DNA of 64,000 nucleotides from Gordionus sp. m RMFG-2023 (GCF_954871325.1 NC_088776.1:2921985-2985984), one strand, 5' to 3'. Positions 1 to 60,200 are shown, counted from the first letter of the stretch. Notes: a model not told the origin generated them from the sequence alone. Program-made: numbers and translations.

Positions 1-1714
1 CTATTTCTTATAAAATAAATACTATTATGATGTAAAAATGTTAATTTACTTTTAGGTGTTTCGTGAGGTTATAGCTAATAGATTGATTTGAGGAAATATT
101 TTTTTTTACATTTTAAACAAATAAATTTGAAGCCAGTTTTCGTTTTAATATTTATCTCGAAAATTTTTTTAAATCTAGGGAATGTGAAAGTATTGCTATG
201 AATATCATTTTCTTCCCTGGTATCTTCCATTTCATTAGTGTCATTGTCTGAGACTCTGAATCTTTTTCAAAGATTTGGATAATTGCACTAATAATCACCA
301 CTTGCTAGACCAAAAAAGTTAATTTTTTTTGTTTCAATTTTTTTGGCATAGTAGAAAAATAACTGCTGACCCTAATCGCAATAGTGGAAAAACTATTTAA
401 TATTCTAAATATAAAAAGAAACTAATATCAAAAATCAATACATATTTAAAAAAAAATTTATATTTATTTTAATAATAATTAAAAAAATAAATAATCTATT
501 AATTTGTAAAAATTAAGAAATAACATATATTAAAAATCACAAGTAATATATTTATATCGTCGACATTTGGTATTTAGAATTTAATTGCTTAAATATAAAA
601 TAAATTTAATTTTCCTGCCTTTTCTAAGCTTCGAGCGAACAACTCCATGCGCTGAGAATACTCTCTCTACTGAAGTGAATGATGATGATGATGCAGTAAA
701 TAGTTGTCTTATAATACTTACACCCATCATCACATTTCCTTGGGCCACACACCATTCAATTGGGTATCCGAAAACAAAATTTAGTAAATGTTTCTGATCT
801 TGCTGGAAACTTTACTAAGAGAAAGATATAAGTCAGTTTTGGATACGGAAGCCTCCCACATTCCATTTCCCGTTTCCATTACATTGTTTGTTAAATTTGA
901 ATGACATTTCTGATTTAAAAGGTAGGGCAAGAAGTGTGCAGGATTGCAAATTCTTCCAACAAATATACTGTGTCTGAAATATTTGATTTATTTTTTTTCT
1001 AAAAAATTTCAAACAGGTCGCGATTGGTTTTAGGATTTCAAATCATATTTTCAGCAGCTCTTTTAGAGTGTAATATTTTCAATCATTTTTTTTCTCTAAT
1101 TTGCAATGTCGATTTTATTTTGATTTGCCTTCACGTATCTATCAATCATTTTGCCCATTCCAGTTATAATATAGGCTTTTATACTAACAGCTGAGTTTTA
1201 ACGAATATCTTGTTGAGTGACACGAGATGGCCACTCCCTCTTGTTTCAGCTTGAAACTCGCGAACTGATTATCTTTGTAAAATACGTTACCCTCACTAAC
1301 TATTTGTTTCCCGGTTACTTTTAAAAAATTATTTTCCAAATCTTTCAGATAGTAAATTTAAAGAATGAGTATTTACACCCATCATAGGTTATTATATAAT
1401 TTTTTTTTTTAAATTATTTCTTTTTCAAATCATTCCCTCCATTTTTTGTCATATTGGCTGCATTGATCTCAGCTCTTTATTCGAAAAAAATATCAAATTA
1501 CAACATATATCATTATTTTATTTTTTCTACAATTCCCTGACTCGTTCCCCTTGCGCATTAGTCCTTTACTTGCAAGATAATATTAAACTGGAATTTTAAA
1601 AAAAAATGAGTTGGGTCACGATTTTTGCCAACCTTTGTCAGTATATGATCTTAACTTCAAATGTTAACTGAGAATTCAATAAAATATATAAATTTTGGTA
1701 CATTTTTTTTTAAG
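1..1714. other. Upstream intron of CNOT1 (window edge)
   Basis: This AT-rich stretch precedes the first CNOT1 exon I can recognise. I searched it for the family segment that should lie just upstream and found no matching exon, so it is probably one long intron whose 5' end is outside the window. Short open frames here have no recognisable content and no clean splice context. The polypyrimidine tract and AG at 1703-1714 form the acceptor of the first visible exon. Confidence 0.6.
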
Positions 1715-47032
<45,318 letters not shown>

Positions 47033-47250
47033 ATTCATTATATTTTTTTTCTAATATTTTTCGACAAATTTTTAAAGATATATATTAATTTGGATAAATA
47101 ATTTATTATGTGTTATATTTTTATTTCGAATGTATTTATTAACTTTTATTTAGTATGACCTTTATGGGCGATTTACAAATTTTATCTTGATTTTAATTTT
47201 TTTATGACTTCATAATTAACCACTCTCAGCCCTTGTGACCTAGTTTAATT

Positions 47251-47256
47251 AATAAA
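47251..47256 (+). promoter_or_regulatory. Candidate CNOT1 poly(A) signal AATAAA
   Basis: A canonical AATAAA lies about 220 bases after the CNOT1 stop codon in AT-rich DNA. In such DNA the hexamer is common by chance, so the assignment rests mainly on position. Confidence 0.4.
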
Positions 47257-50200
47257 ATTTTGCAAAAATAGATTTCAACGTGAATTATGTCCTTTGATGT
47301 TATTATATATTAGTTTTAAAATATACTATCTTTCTGGATAGTTGATATATTAGGCTTCTGTGAAGCTTGATTAAACTTAAATATCTCACATATAAGATGA
47401 AAATTTTCAACAAAATATAAAGGGTGTAGTCAGGCGGCATATCAATTAGGATTTTTTGCTTATTAATTTTGTTACCATTACCATAAATCAAAGCTTTGCA
47501 AAAAACGTTACAAATTTTTGAATCTTTTAAAGCATCTGACCGATCAAATTTCTTGGCTGTTGGGGCTTCCTTCATCTTTACTCGGAGGATAAATTTGATC
47601 CTTGGTTAGGTTGAACTCGCTTTTCGCTGGTTAAGAAAAAGATATTATTTTTTTATTGTCTTTTATTTAAAACTTAATCTTATTAAAATAGATCGAGAAA
47701 AATCGCGCAACATGCCTATGAGGCATTAGATTAGATATAAGAAGTAGAGATCCGCTATTGGCGATTTTTTTTAGCCAATAAGCTCACTCGCTCTTTTGAA
47801 TTTTTTTTAACCCGCCAAACCAACTTATAATTTTTTAGGGAAATATTTATCCGCCTGCCCACCCATTTATATATAAATTTGGTTTAACCCAGGCTAATGC
47901 TTAAAAATATTTTAATGGCTGGTTTTAGCTTTTTATTTAAATTAATGTATTACAAATTAAGCATAATATGAAATATTATAAAATAAAACTATTATAAATA
48001 TGGAGCGTTATGATGATAATGCTATGATAAAATATGAAAAACATATGTTGCGTTTGCGGTGATTAGTTATCCCTATTTTGTCTTTATCTTAAAATTAGTT
48101 TTTAAAACTGAATCAGCTGTAATAACTCCGCGTTAAATAACGCAACGCTTGAAAATAACGTGTTAACTATAAAGGTAGAGCAAGATACAATTTTATTTTA
48201 GCAGCATGTAATTTATGCATAATGTCGAAATTTAAAATCTATCGTTAAAACTTCAAATTGTGAATTTGAACCTAACATCTTTTATTAAATTTGATAATAT
48301 ATTTATGTATGTAAGTTAGTGGTTATTAGATATTATTTTTAACTGTTAGTTAAAGTTTGCGTCATTAAAGTATATCCCCTTTAGCTATAAACATTTAAAA
48401 TTATTCAATATGTGCGCTATAAATTCTGAGAATCTTTAAATCTAGTAATATCCTGACCCTCGTTTTTTGAATCATTCAAAATTTGATGTTAAATTTAAAA
48501 GATGGATATAACTCCTCAGTGATTAGGCCGTCTTTATTGTGTGGATAATAGTAATAAAAATTCTTAGATGAACACGAAAATCTAAGATGGATTCTAGGTA
48601 AATCTAAGAAGAGGAATGTGAAAAATAAACTCATTAGTTTGAAAAATAAATAGCAAGACTAGAAGTTAGGAGTAAACATAACGGCCAAAATATAGAAAAA
48701 TGGAAGTAAATGCCCAAGATTTACAGGGCTTAAAATGGTCAGCTTTTTAAGGGAAAATAAATAAAATTGGACAGATATTTATAAGAAAATAAATTAAATT
48801 GCTCTTGCACCTGTGACATAAACTGACCACCATACAACATCAGACCAACCACCCATTCTCAAGAAGACTGAAACTCCACTTTTTGCACATTCCCGATGAT
48901 TATCCCTGTCTCCTTGAGAAAAACCCTAATTCAATCATTTTTAAAGCTAAAACAGGATATGAATGCCTAGGGACAATCCTCGGGTTGTTCCTCTCGGCAG
49001 AACAACAGAACATGCATCGTCCTCGGTCTTAGGATGTAATATCGTAACGGCATACACCTTTGTTGACTGGTAAATTGGTTAATAAAGAATATAATCACTA
49101 CTCTGCAAATATTTTTACCAACGCCAATCACAACAAAAAGCAATCAACATATGTGACGTAAGCCGAAGAATCAGCAGTTCTCCTTTAAAATCAGTTCTGA
49201 AAGGCACCGGATGGTAAAGCTTTAGGACTAGGCTTGCGTTGATTTCTCATGCCCTGACCCATGTCGATAATTTAAATATAGATAAATACTTCGATCTTCA
49301 AAATACTATTAAAACACCCTGGGAAATGGAAATCTTTGGTGACGATGTTTTCCAATCAATCAAAGACCTCTGAAGAAAAAAAAATAACTGTAGGTGTGTA
49401 GACACCGGAGATCCCAACGAGGAGTTTTAATTATGATATAGGATCTTCTTAGAAATCTGTGGATCTAGCTTTCTAGGCATGGGTCTTGCCTGCAGGTATG
49501 TGATTTAAATAAAGAATTATACCTGGAAAAAAAAATATATAATAAATACAAAACCTCCACATCGTCGCGTATAATTTCTTTTATCGCAGTTTTGGATGGT
49601 AAAAAAAAACGAAAATGATATGATTCTTTGGTAAACCACGGGTCTTGACCTGTTATTCTCGAGAATGAAATGAGCTTCTTAATAATATTGTCGGCATAGA
49701 ATTGGAGAGTGATCCACTTGCGCTAATGTTTAAAAATGAGAAAAATCAACATTCAAAGTTTTAAAAATCAAAATATAGGAAAAAAGCTTATTGATCAATT
49801 TTTGACCGTGCTATAACTTTGGCAAAAATTAATTGGAAGTAAAAACTCAAAAATTTTGAGAAGGTTGAGCGGAGCACTCCAATATAATTAGGAAATTACT
49901 AATATTTTCTCTAACACATTTTTTATATAATCTTAACACAAATACTATTTTTAAACCAATTTTTCATAACAAAGTATCTTTTATCTTAAAGATGTTCTTG
50001 ATTTATCGTGTAGATCTTAATTTTCATATTGATACTGCTCAATGTTTTGAAAAGTGTCAATGCCATTACTTCTGCATCGGGATTGGAAATTATCCTAAAA
50101 GCGCATAAGAGCTGGCATCACGAAGATCGATAAAACGCTCTGCCGTACCAGTAACGCGGAGAGTACAAAAAATGGTCCTTGGTTATGCAAATTTTATTTA

Positions 50201-51057
50201 AAAATGCAAATACACTATCAGATGTTCTGATTAATTAGTTATTTTTTTTTTTTTTTACAATTACTTACTAATTTTTAAAACGATACATTTTTGTTATCGG
50301 TAAAATGTTAAATTTATTTTTTTTTTAAAAAATGAATTTCCTTAAAACGACCTTGAAATAACTTGTGTAAATATTGACCAAAACGTTTATTAAATTAATT
50401 TTTTTTTCTTTCAAGATTTAAATTAGTTTTTGAATAAAAAAATAATAAATAAACAAAATCAATAGATTTGCCAATAAGCGTTTTGCCATGCCATCTATCA
50501 TTTGACTTTTATTGATAAATTTAACAGAGAAGAGAAGAGATTTTTTGTGCCTTCGTCAGAATTATTTAAAAATCAATTATGATTAATAGAAAATATCACT
50601 TGCTTTTTAAATTTATATATATATATACAAAATTAGCTAACATTAATATAAGTTTGACAAATTAATTTGAAATAAATTTTATAAACGGGAAAAATCAAAT
50701 TTTTTAATAAAAAAAAAATATATATTTTAAAAATAAACATTGTAAATTTTACATAATAAATGAGGACATTTGAAAACGAATATTACTTTTATTTATTTAC
50801 TTCAAAATAACTTTAAAAATAAGTTACAATATTTAAACAAGATAATAATAAATATTATTTAAAATATTTATTTAAAAATAAAAATATCATATATAATAGT
50901 TTATTTACCTATATGGGGGTCCCTAAAAGTTTAATGTTATGTATAAGATTTCATATAAAATTCACTAACGACTCACGATTTGTTAAAAAAAAATAATAAA
51001 ATATATATTTTTTTTTCCTCAGGTTAAAAACAATTCTTTTTATTAACGACTAACAAA

Positions 51058-51080
51058 AGTGTAGTGTAGTGTAGTGTAAT
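51058..51080. repeat. GTGTA tandem repeat upstream of the transferrin-like gene
   Basis: Four tandem GTGTA-type units lie 80-100 bases before the ATG. Any promoter role is speculative. Confidence 0.6.
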
Positions 51081-51160
51081 AATAATATTATTAAATATAA
51101 ATTTTTATTTATTATTTTTTAAAAAAAAAAAAAAATTATTTACTTAATTCTTAATTCGGA

Positions 51161-51230
51161 ATGGTTTTCTGTCGTTTAATCTTATTGATCCTCACCTTAA
51201 TCTCGGTAAAATGCCAAGATGGATTAACGG
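51161..51230 (+). CDS. Transferrin-like exon 1 (signal peptide)
   Basis: The exon encodes MVFCRLILLILTLISVKCQ followed by DGLTG, a short basic start, a hydrophobic core and a likely cleavage near VKC-Q. It ends in phase 1 at a GTAATA donor and joins exon 2 at 54935 to give ARWCVINVEE, the typical start of a transferrin lobe. The ATG at 51161 is the only start that supplies a signal peptide. Confidence 0.85.
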
Positions 51231-54200
51231 GTAATATTTAATTGTCATTAATTTATTATATAATCTTCAGAGTTTGTTAAAAGATATTTTTTAAATGGAT
51301 CTAGATACAGATACATCGTCTAAAATAATATCTAGATACATATATTTTAATCAAAAATCTATCTAGATACAGATACCATATTTTTATATCTAGATACAGG
51401 GTATCTAGATCCTTTAACAACTCTGATAATCTTTTAAAATTAACTTCTAATGTCGATACATATATATATGTATCTATATATATATCCGGCCCATACATGA
51501 GCCCAATTCATTAAAAATATAAATTCTAATTTATAATCACATAACTATTTTTTGGGATGTGACGTGATAAGCGATTGGAACGGGAGGGGGGGGGGAGTTG
51601 GCATGGAGCCGTTCTTAGATGTCTGCGATGGGCTGGTTTTTAGCCCAAAAAGCCAGCCACACTCGTCGTTTTAAATTTTCTTCACAGCCCTCTAGCGCTA
51701 AAAATATTTTTAGAAAACCAGACCAAGCCCGCCAGAAATATTGGCGAGCGGGCCAAAAATCCGCCCAACGCAGACATCTAGCCGTTCCCACTTCACCCGG
51801 AAATTCGCATGTTTATTTAGATAAGAAGAATTCCCCCCCCCCCCTTGTTAAAGAAAAAACTAACCTCTACTCCCATCACTTCTCAAAAATATATATGCAA
51901 TATATTCCTATATAAACAATAATTTGAGAGAAACAAAAGGCTGAGTTATATGTTAAATAATTATTTTTTAAAAATCCGTGGGCCTATAATGAGTGAACCT
52001 AAAAAAAAAAATCCCCTTAACAAAATCCTGCCACATTGTAATTGGTTAGTGCGAAGAAGCAAATGACCAATTAAAATCAAGATGTTTCAAAGGGAAGATT
52101 TAAAAAAATAGGCAAAAATTTGAGAGGATAAAAAAAAAATTTTTAAAGTGTAAAAGGCGATGGAATATAATTCAGGGAAGAAATTTAAAAAAAAAAATGG
52201 ATTTGAATCGAGTTGTCCGAAAATATTTTGACAGAAGGATGTAAAAAATCCCGAGAAGGTGATAAACTTAAAAGACAGGTTCGTCGTGAAGAATGATTTT
52301 AAAATATGGAGTGGGGGGGGGTTTAATATCCTCATGGGTTGTGTTGTAAGGAAAGACCAATTTTAGAGATCTCCAACTACTCAATAGTTCATAGCACTTA
52401 TCCAGGATTTCGCTAAATGGAAGGTGGGAGGGGAATGGCACTATTAGAATATTTCCCTGGAAATCTAAGAATCCCCAACCCATATGGTAAAGATCCGCGC
52501 ATAGGAACCATCGACAGGATTTCCATAAAATTCGAATTTATTATTTATCTAATTTTTTGACCAAAATTATGAATCTCTTTTTAGTACGCGTTTCATAGAA
52601 CCCCTAACGGGTGATTTAGAAAAAAAAAATTTCTGAAAAAGATTGATAATCAAAAATATTAATTTTGATTTTATTTATAATTTATAAATTTATAAAATAT
52701 TTCTTTAATTTATTATTAGACTTAATAATAGATAATCATTTTTTTAAAAAAAGGTCCTTATAACTCCCAGGGGGGCTAAGAATATTTATAAAAAAATTTT
52801 GCATTAATTAAATATTTTGAAAAGTTTTAATAATATCTTTTTAATGAATGATGATATTTACGAAATATTGTTTAGTAGTTGACACTTTTGACAGTTTTGT
52901 ATTAGTTTATAACAGAGTTGTTAAAAGATACTTTTTAAATGGATCTAGATACAGATACATCGTCTAAAATAATATCTAGATACAGATATTTTAATCAAAA
53001 ATCTATACAGATACAGATACCGCATTTTTATAAGTATCTAGATCCTTTAACAACTCTGGTTTATAAGTTTGTTTATTATTTTTACTTGATATGCGAACGT
53101 GACATTAAGCGTACTAGCCTTAGACGTCAATAATAATACCTAGACTGACGATGCATGCGAAAGCGTCGTTGAATGCAAATCAGCTGGACCCGCCATTTTG
53201 GTAAAACCCATATGGTAATTATTCTCATGTTAAAAATTGCTATTAAATTGATAACTCGCTTCCCTTATTATCTCGATGATCCGGTAATTCTTTTAATAAA
53301 GTTCGCATCTGATATAGGAATAAATTGGCCTCTCGTTTTAAATTTTTAAATAATGATATGGGTCACCAAAATGGCGTCTCCAGCTGTTTTTCATTGATGG
53401 ACACTTTTAATGTATGCGTGATCAGTCTAGGTTATTATTATGACAACAACGTTTAGTTCTCTAGTAAAACGCCCATCAAACCGGGATAAAAAAGATGGGA
53501 AATAATTAAGAGGAACAAAAATAATTGGCATACTCAGGGGGTTGTATCTTTTATTGGAGGGATTAAAATCCGCCTATTTTTAGAATTTACAGTTTTTTTT
53601 AGGTCCAGTTGGTTTTAGAAACTGAGCCCAGCCAAAAATACTTATAATTCATTTTATTTTAAGGTCCGCTTAAGTTTATGGGGGGGTTATTCCTTGGGCT
53701 GGATTTTGCGAGTCTTTGAAATTTATACCGTATATAACCGCCCATTTTAAAGTGAAATCAAAATGAAAAATTAAGAGAATTGTAAGTTAGCTATCCTCGA
53801 GGTACAAAACCTCCCTTACCAAGCAAATATTTATATGAATATAGAAGTGATTGGATTTTCCCAATCAACCTCGTACCATAATTGAATTTTTAAAAAAAAA
53901 TTTACTTAAGTTACTTGATTCCCCCCCCCCTCTTCCTCAATGTAATTTGAGCTTTCCTAGTGGAGGTTAGACTAGGGGGAGAGACCAGAACTTAAATCAA
54001 TAAGATCAGATTGAAAGTGGATAATGAAAAAAGTTTTAAAAAAAAATCAGCTAGAAAGACCGATATCAAAATAAACATTTGTCATTTATATTGACATCCC
54101 TGTCAATCTGACAGGTAATTGTAATTGACAAGGAACATTGAATTCTTGTGAAAGGATTTTCTCGTGGAACTAATTTGTCGCCAAAAAAGTCACTTGTCTT

Positions 54201-57200
54201 ATAAAAGAACAAAACCATAAGGAGAACTCTCAGGCTTTAAAAATTGGTTCGACAGGAAGGACCAAACCAATTCTATTTTAGCTATAATGTAGTGTTCAAT
54301 TAATGGAGGTTACGTTTTGGTCAATATATGGAACATTATAAAAGTATTTTATATAACATCAGAAGCCCGACATACACGTAACCAAGATAATTAGAAAGTT
54401 GTCATTATTAAATATTCCAAGCAATTACTATTTCATAACGTTACTGAAGGTAATTAGTAGTGTTGTTAGCCAGAAAAAATTGCCTAGACCCCTGTTCCTT
54501 CTATGAGCAAAATCTTCAAGCTTGCTTAATATATATATTTTTTTTGGATGAAATATTGTGTTTACCGTTTTTAAAAACGGGCACGTGACATTTAACAACA
54601 CTAGTAATTAAAACGTTCCAGAGCCGATACGACTAGGTCAATAGGGACCGAAGCTTAGAAAGAACAGAACATTTTTTTTTTCTTCCTTAAGGAAAACCTG
54701 TCTCCAATTTTCACTGTTAACAGCTGTTCCCCGCGTTAATTTATTATTATTAACATTTTTTTTTCGAAATTTTCGTAGTAGCATATAAACATATTTTGAA
54801 TGTAGGAAAATTGTGTCTTTACTTTATTGATCCCGCTTGACCCCCCAGCTCCCTCAATATCGCGCCAAACTTTTCAAATCTCGCGCCAAAAGATTTAAAT
54901 CTCCTTTAATTATTTTTTTTATTTTTTTTTAAAGCTCGGTGGTGCGTGATAAATGTAGAGGAAAATAACAAATGCCTGGCCATGAGTCGGGCATTCGGCG
55001 ACTTGGGTCTGACACCTCGACTCGAATGCCTCGTGGGGAAGGACGTGTTCGATTGCATGACCAAAATAAAGAACTTCGAAGCCGATTTGGTGAGCCTAGA
55101 TCCCGGATACATCTACAAAGCCGGACAGGAATTCAGCCTGTCCCCTATATTAGCCGAAGTCTACGGAACGGGTAATTATTTTTTTCTTCCAGAGACCATA
55201 TGTTATCGTCGAGATTTTTACCGGAAATATGTATTCCAGCCAATGAATGACATATATAATAATACCCTAGACTGACGATTCGTTTCATTTAAAATGCAAT
55301 TTTTGAAGCGTCGTTAAAAGCAAATCAGCTGGGAGCCGCCATTTTGGTAACGCATATGGTAATCATTCTCACGTTCAAAACTACTAATCGATAACTTGCT
55401 TCTTATTATATAAAGTTCGCATCAGATATAGGAATGAATTAGGCCTCTCGTTTAAAATTTTAATAACGATTAGTGTAACCGAGATGGCGTCTCCAGCTGA
55501 TTTGCATAGATGTGCACCTTTAATGAATGAATTGTCAGTCTAGGTTGGAATAACCTATCTTATGAATTTTAAGAAAAATTCTATTCGTTAACCTGTGAGT
55601 CATTTACAATTAATATAATATTAAGTTCAAAAAAGTTCATTACGAAATTGTTTCATATTTAATAGGGTTAGGAATTCCGAACATGAACAAATACATTTCC
55701 GGGTTTTAAATTTAAAAAAAGGCGCTAAAAAAATGATTTTAGAGTTTGAAAAAAAAAGTGACACATTGCCGGGAAAAACAGATTGACGTTTGATTAGGGG
55801 GGGGGGGGATTTATAAATTGTGTTGAGTTATTATGTAGATTAAAGATAAATTTATTTATTATTTAATTACTTTTTTTATAATAATAAGATAAGGGAGTCA
55901 AAAAACCGAAATATAATGGAGTCGCCGTTATAAAAGCGTCCGACAATTCGATCAACTCCTTAAACGATCTAAAGAACAAAAAGAGTTGCCATACAGCTGT
56001 TGGAAGGAGCTCGGGGTGGATCATTCCTATTGGTTATAAAAAAAATGGTTGATTTATAGTTTCTGGGAGACCGGGGCATGTTGGCCCACTTTTTCTATCT
56101 CAAACATATCAATAAATATAACATAAATAACCTCTAATCTTAGATCAATATGTAACATCTCAATGTAAAGTTCCAATTAGGAAATTTAATTTTTTTTTGA
56201 ACCAAGGCTCCCCAGTTACACTGAGTACGTTGGTCCAAAATATTGTGTGTTGATTTGGTATAGGGTTTAAATTTAAAATGATTAAATTTTTTGTATAGGA
56301 TTTTTAAAAGTATTATTAAATTTATTAGTTTATAATCGTAAATATAAGCAATGAATTAGTAAATGAAATATAAGATTAAAAGTCTTTTTCTTTAGAAATT
56401 TGGGAAAAATAAAAGAATACTTTTAAAGGTTCGGTTTCCCTTATTCAGAAGAACTTGTCACCAAGGTAATTTATTCGTAGAATCAAAAACTAGAAGACTT
56501 TAACGTTCTCTTAGTTAGTATTTCTTTCTTTTTTCTCTCCAAAAATCCAAAGTTAGCGACAGAACTATTTTTTATTATATTTTAACTTTGTATCGTCATA
56601 TTTTTGTACTTCAGTCTATATATGTGTAAATCTTTTTACAAATACAATCTAAATACATCGATTAATCATCATACACAACTAATAATATACATTTTAATAC
56701 GAATAATCATATTATCGATTGCCTTTAAGGTTAAATTCGAATCTATTACAAAAAATAATATGCGAATTGGGCCTTAAATAAACGCGCCTCTATTCCGGTT
56801 GTCGCCATATTTTTCCGCCAGAATTACTACGCCTCCATTGGTCTCACGACTCTCTATTGAGTTTCCAAGAGTAAATTCAACAAGTTTGACCGTTAACTCA
56901 GTTCGCCCCTTTTTAAACTTCGGGTACGAAAAACCTGAACCCCCCCCCCCACACCCCTCATCCCCTTTAAAGAGATCTTTTTCAATCTGGATCATAATCA
57001 TTTTGTAATTGGATTGTACATTAGTTGATCCATTCACGAATATCCGAATAATCCATCACTTTAAACATAATGTCACTCCGCTTGGATCATTCGTTTATAC
57101 CGTTATGAATAATAAATCTGCTTCCCAACCCACATCCTTCCATCATTCAAAATCCCCTGATCTTAAGACCTCATTTTAAGAAACATTTTATCTATCTACC

Positions 57201-60200
57201 TACCCACCACATATTTTATTTCATGAAAGGATCCTTTTTTTTTATTCAAGAATTTTATTGATCTAGATCTGTCTGACAGGAATTCGTAGATGGCTCCCTT
57301 CCCTCTGGATGGGGGACGAATTTGTACGAGATTTCCATAAAGTTCACTCAGTCTTCCTTTTATATAGAACTTATCTTTTTCGTAAATTTTCTAAGCAAAA
57401 TCAAGTTGCCCGATAGCCTTCCTTGAGCAATGCCAGAAAATATTAGTCAAATGATGCCCCTTTTTTAAATGCACTTATTTTTACCCTGAAAAAATAGTTT
57501 TGTGCGACCTTTTTCGCGAAGAAACTTTGACCATCAACTGCTGATGAGTCAGTTCTTTCACTATTAAAACTAGATCCCACTCAAACTCACAAAATTGGAT
57601 AGGTATTGCTTGATGCACACTCCTTAGTAGTCACTTTGGTCTTTTGCTCAGCACGAGATCGAGGTAGCGGACTAACTTCGATCGCCTATAAAATGGTAGC
57701 GTAAAACCTATGCAGGATTGAGGGTATAGTCGATGCTTTTCGTCACCATAGCCTCACGTGTTCAAAAAAATTATCAAGTCGCCGCCTTACACCATAAGAA
57801 ATGAGAGTTTTATTAAAGTCCCCCACCTTCCCCAGGGTTCGCGAACCGCCTTCAACTCCCCAATTTCCTCCTCTAGACCGCAAAAACCAGACGCGCGTCA
57901 CGCTTACCAGTTAGGCGGACAAAAAAACTTTATGCATATGATGTTTTCTCCCAATCCTAACCCAAACCCAGCAATTCATCCCTATCTGTTATAGCCAGCA
58001 TCTTAAGTTATATGACGTCCAAATATCTCTGTTTTTTGCCATCGGCGTCTAGCAGAGAGTCTTCATGGAATTATATATACCGCGTGAAGTAAAGGCTACA
58101 AACTGAAATTTTGCATCAGCAAAAAATATATAATAAAAGGCACTATAAAATATATTTTTTGCGTAAAAAATTTGACGCCTGCGTAAGCTTTTTTTAACAA
58201 ACGTTCTACGGGAGCGTTTTTTGAGTAAGACATTATATTTAATAAACAGTATATTTTTGAATTTGAGAAAATCAATCGTATAATCTTAATACATAGGATA
58301 TATATATACACATACTATTTAAACATATTGTTAGAGCTACTAATTTTTCTCAAAAAAAGTAACTAGTTACTTTGATAACACTAATATTTAACCTATTAAT
58401 TTGTATTTCGATATCGATACTTTAACCCAAAATGATATCTAGAAAAAAACCATATTTTCCTCCATCCCCTCGAGTTTTATTTTTTGAGCCATGCCTTGGA
58501 GTACACTCCTTAATGAAAGATGATGATATCAAGGGGGGGGGGTATACTAGTGATTAAAATCATTCAAATTTTCAATCCGTAATTTAATCGAAATTTAAAA
58601 AAATCATGATTTTTTTTTGTTAGGTACATTACTAAGGAGTGGAGTCATGGAAGTCGTCGATTGTAATAATCCCGTATTATCAGCCTCCAAATTTTTTAAA
58701 GCCAGCTGCGCTCCCGGTGCCAATAACGAGACATATAAAATTGGGGGTAAACCAGTTGATTTTTTTCCTATTTGAGAATATATTAATCAGAGATCTGCGT
58801 AGGGCCTAATTTTTCAAGCCCGGCCCGAAATTTTTTTTAATTGCCGACCCGACCCGGCCCGAACCCGAATTATTTTAACCGGGCCGGATTCAGGTCGGGC
58901 TAATATTTTGCGGATCTCTAATATTAATAATATACAATTTTTTTTTAAAAAAAATTTAGGCAACAATGTTGACAACATGTGCGAATTATGCGCCGGAACT
59001 GGTGAAAAACACTGCTCCACATCGGACGACGAGTATGCCGGATACGATGGCGCGTTCAAATGTTTGAGAGATGGCCAGGGAGATATAGCGTTCGTCAAGG
59101 ATGCCACACCCTTGGAAATGACTAAAGGTCAGCTGAGAGATGGTTTCAAGGATACCGATTTTAAGCTGTTGTGTCCCGACGGCCGCAAAGCTAGCATCTT
59201 CGACAGCCAGGATTGCTTCTGGGGAAGTTCGCCGGCACACGCGGTTATGACGTTATCGGGCCAAAGCGATAAATCTAAACAGGCCTTCAAAAATTTGTTG
59301 CTGGAAGGTCAAAAGGTATAATAAAAATAATAAGTCCCCCATATGACTTTAATAATACCATTTTTAAAAAGGTTTTCGGTGTCAACGGCTCTCAAACAGA
59401 TAAGTTTCGCATGTTCGGACAAAGCAACAAGATATATGGTCATAAAGATTTGCTATTCAAGGATTCGACAGTCGAATTGATTGACGTCGGAAGTCGCAAT
59501 ACTTCGAAATCGTATTTAGGTTAGATGATTAAACGTCCGTCTTTAAAATTTCGTAAAAATTATATTATTCGCTCAAAAACTTTTATTTTGTAAAGGTTCT
59601 TACGCCGGCGTGGTTGAGGGGAATAACAAATGTAACACGGAAATGGCCATATTCTGCGTTACGTCTAAGAACGAATTGAACAAAGTCGTTCAAATGTCTC
59701 GAGAATTTTCGATCAAAAATTGGTTCCCCAAAATCATACCTCTGAAAGCTGAAACGCACGAAGAATGCATGAAGAAGATATCCAGCGGAGACGCCGACAT
59801 TGCTATCTTAGATGGCGGAGACGCCTATTTAGCTGGATCGTAATTATTAAACTAATTATTTATATTGTTACTAAGATTAGGGAACGGATGTAGCCGGACA
59901 TTTTACCCATGCCTTGTGGATTACTGCTTCCGGAAAAACGAAATTCCTTAACATTTTTGCCTATAAATAAAATATTCTTTCTAATAAATCTTTTGGTATT
60001 GCTCAGATTCTATTTTATATAATTGTTACGGCCCTGTTTCTTTTTCGCGGTTTATATTTAAATTTCGATATTTTTGACAGTTGGGTTTTTCCGTAAATTT
60101 TGTTTCGAAATTGAAAATATTTGAGCGGTAAATGAATATTATAAGATTCCAACTGCTATCGATAAAAAATTTTAACCTTTTTTTTTAAAAAAAAGAATAT

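Larger units (their letters stand above)
47033..51160. other. Intergenic region between CNOT1 and the transferrin gene
   Basis: This 4.1-kb region follows the CNOT1 stop and precedes the transferrin start codon, so it should contain the CNOT1 3' UTR and the transferrin promoter. It is AT-rich. A minus-strand 90-codon frame (47303-47575) has no recognisable content. A coding-like stretch around 48830-49375 is described as a finding. A short GTGTA tandem repeat lies at 51058-51080, about 80 bases before the ATG. I see no TATA box that stands out from the background. Confidence 0.6.
51231..54934. other. Transferrin-like gene intron 1, MITE cluster
   Basis: This 3.7-kb first intron contains family C MITEs at 51268-51425 and 52913-53058, a family B MITE at about 53126-53447 and a family A MITE at 54458-54603. 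Homopolymer runs of 9-12 G or C lie at 51586-51595, 51833-51844, 52313-52321 and 53921-53930. A GC-richer patch near 51600-51790 (AGCCCAAAAAGCCAGCC and GCGAGCGGGCC) resembles a degraded family D element. No gene is seen. Confidence 0.7.

Noticed and set aside
585-797. 70-codon frame as an upstream CNOT1 exon
   Set aside because: It does not match the family segment expected before the exon at 1715 and lacks a convincing acceptor-donor pair in phase.
47303-47575. Minus-strand 90-codon frame downstream of CNOT1
   Set aside because: It has no recognisable domain, its second half looks like random AT-rich translation, and no splice or promoter support is visible.
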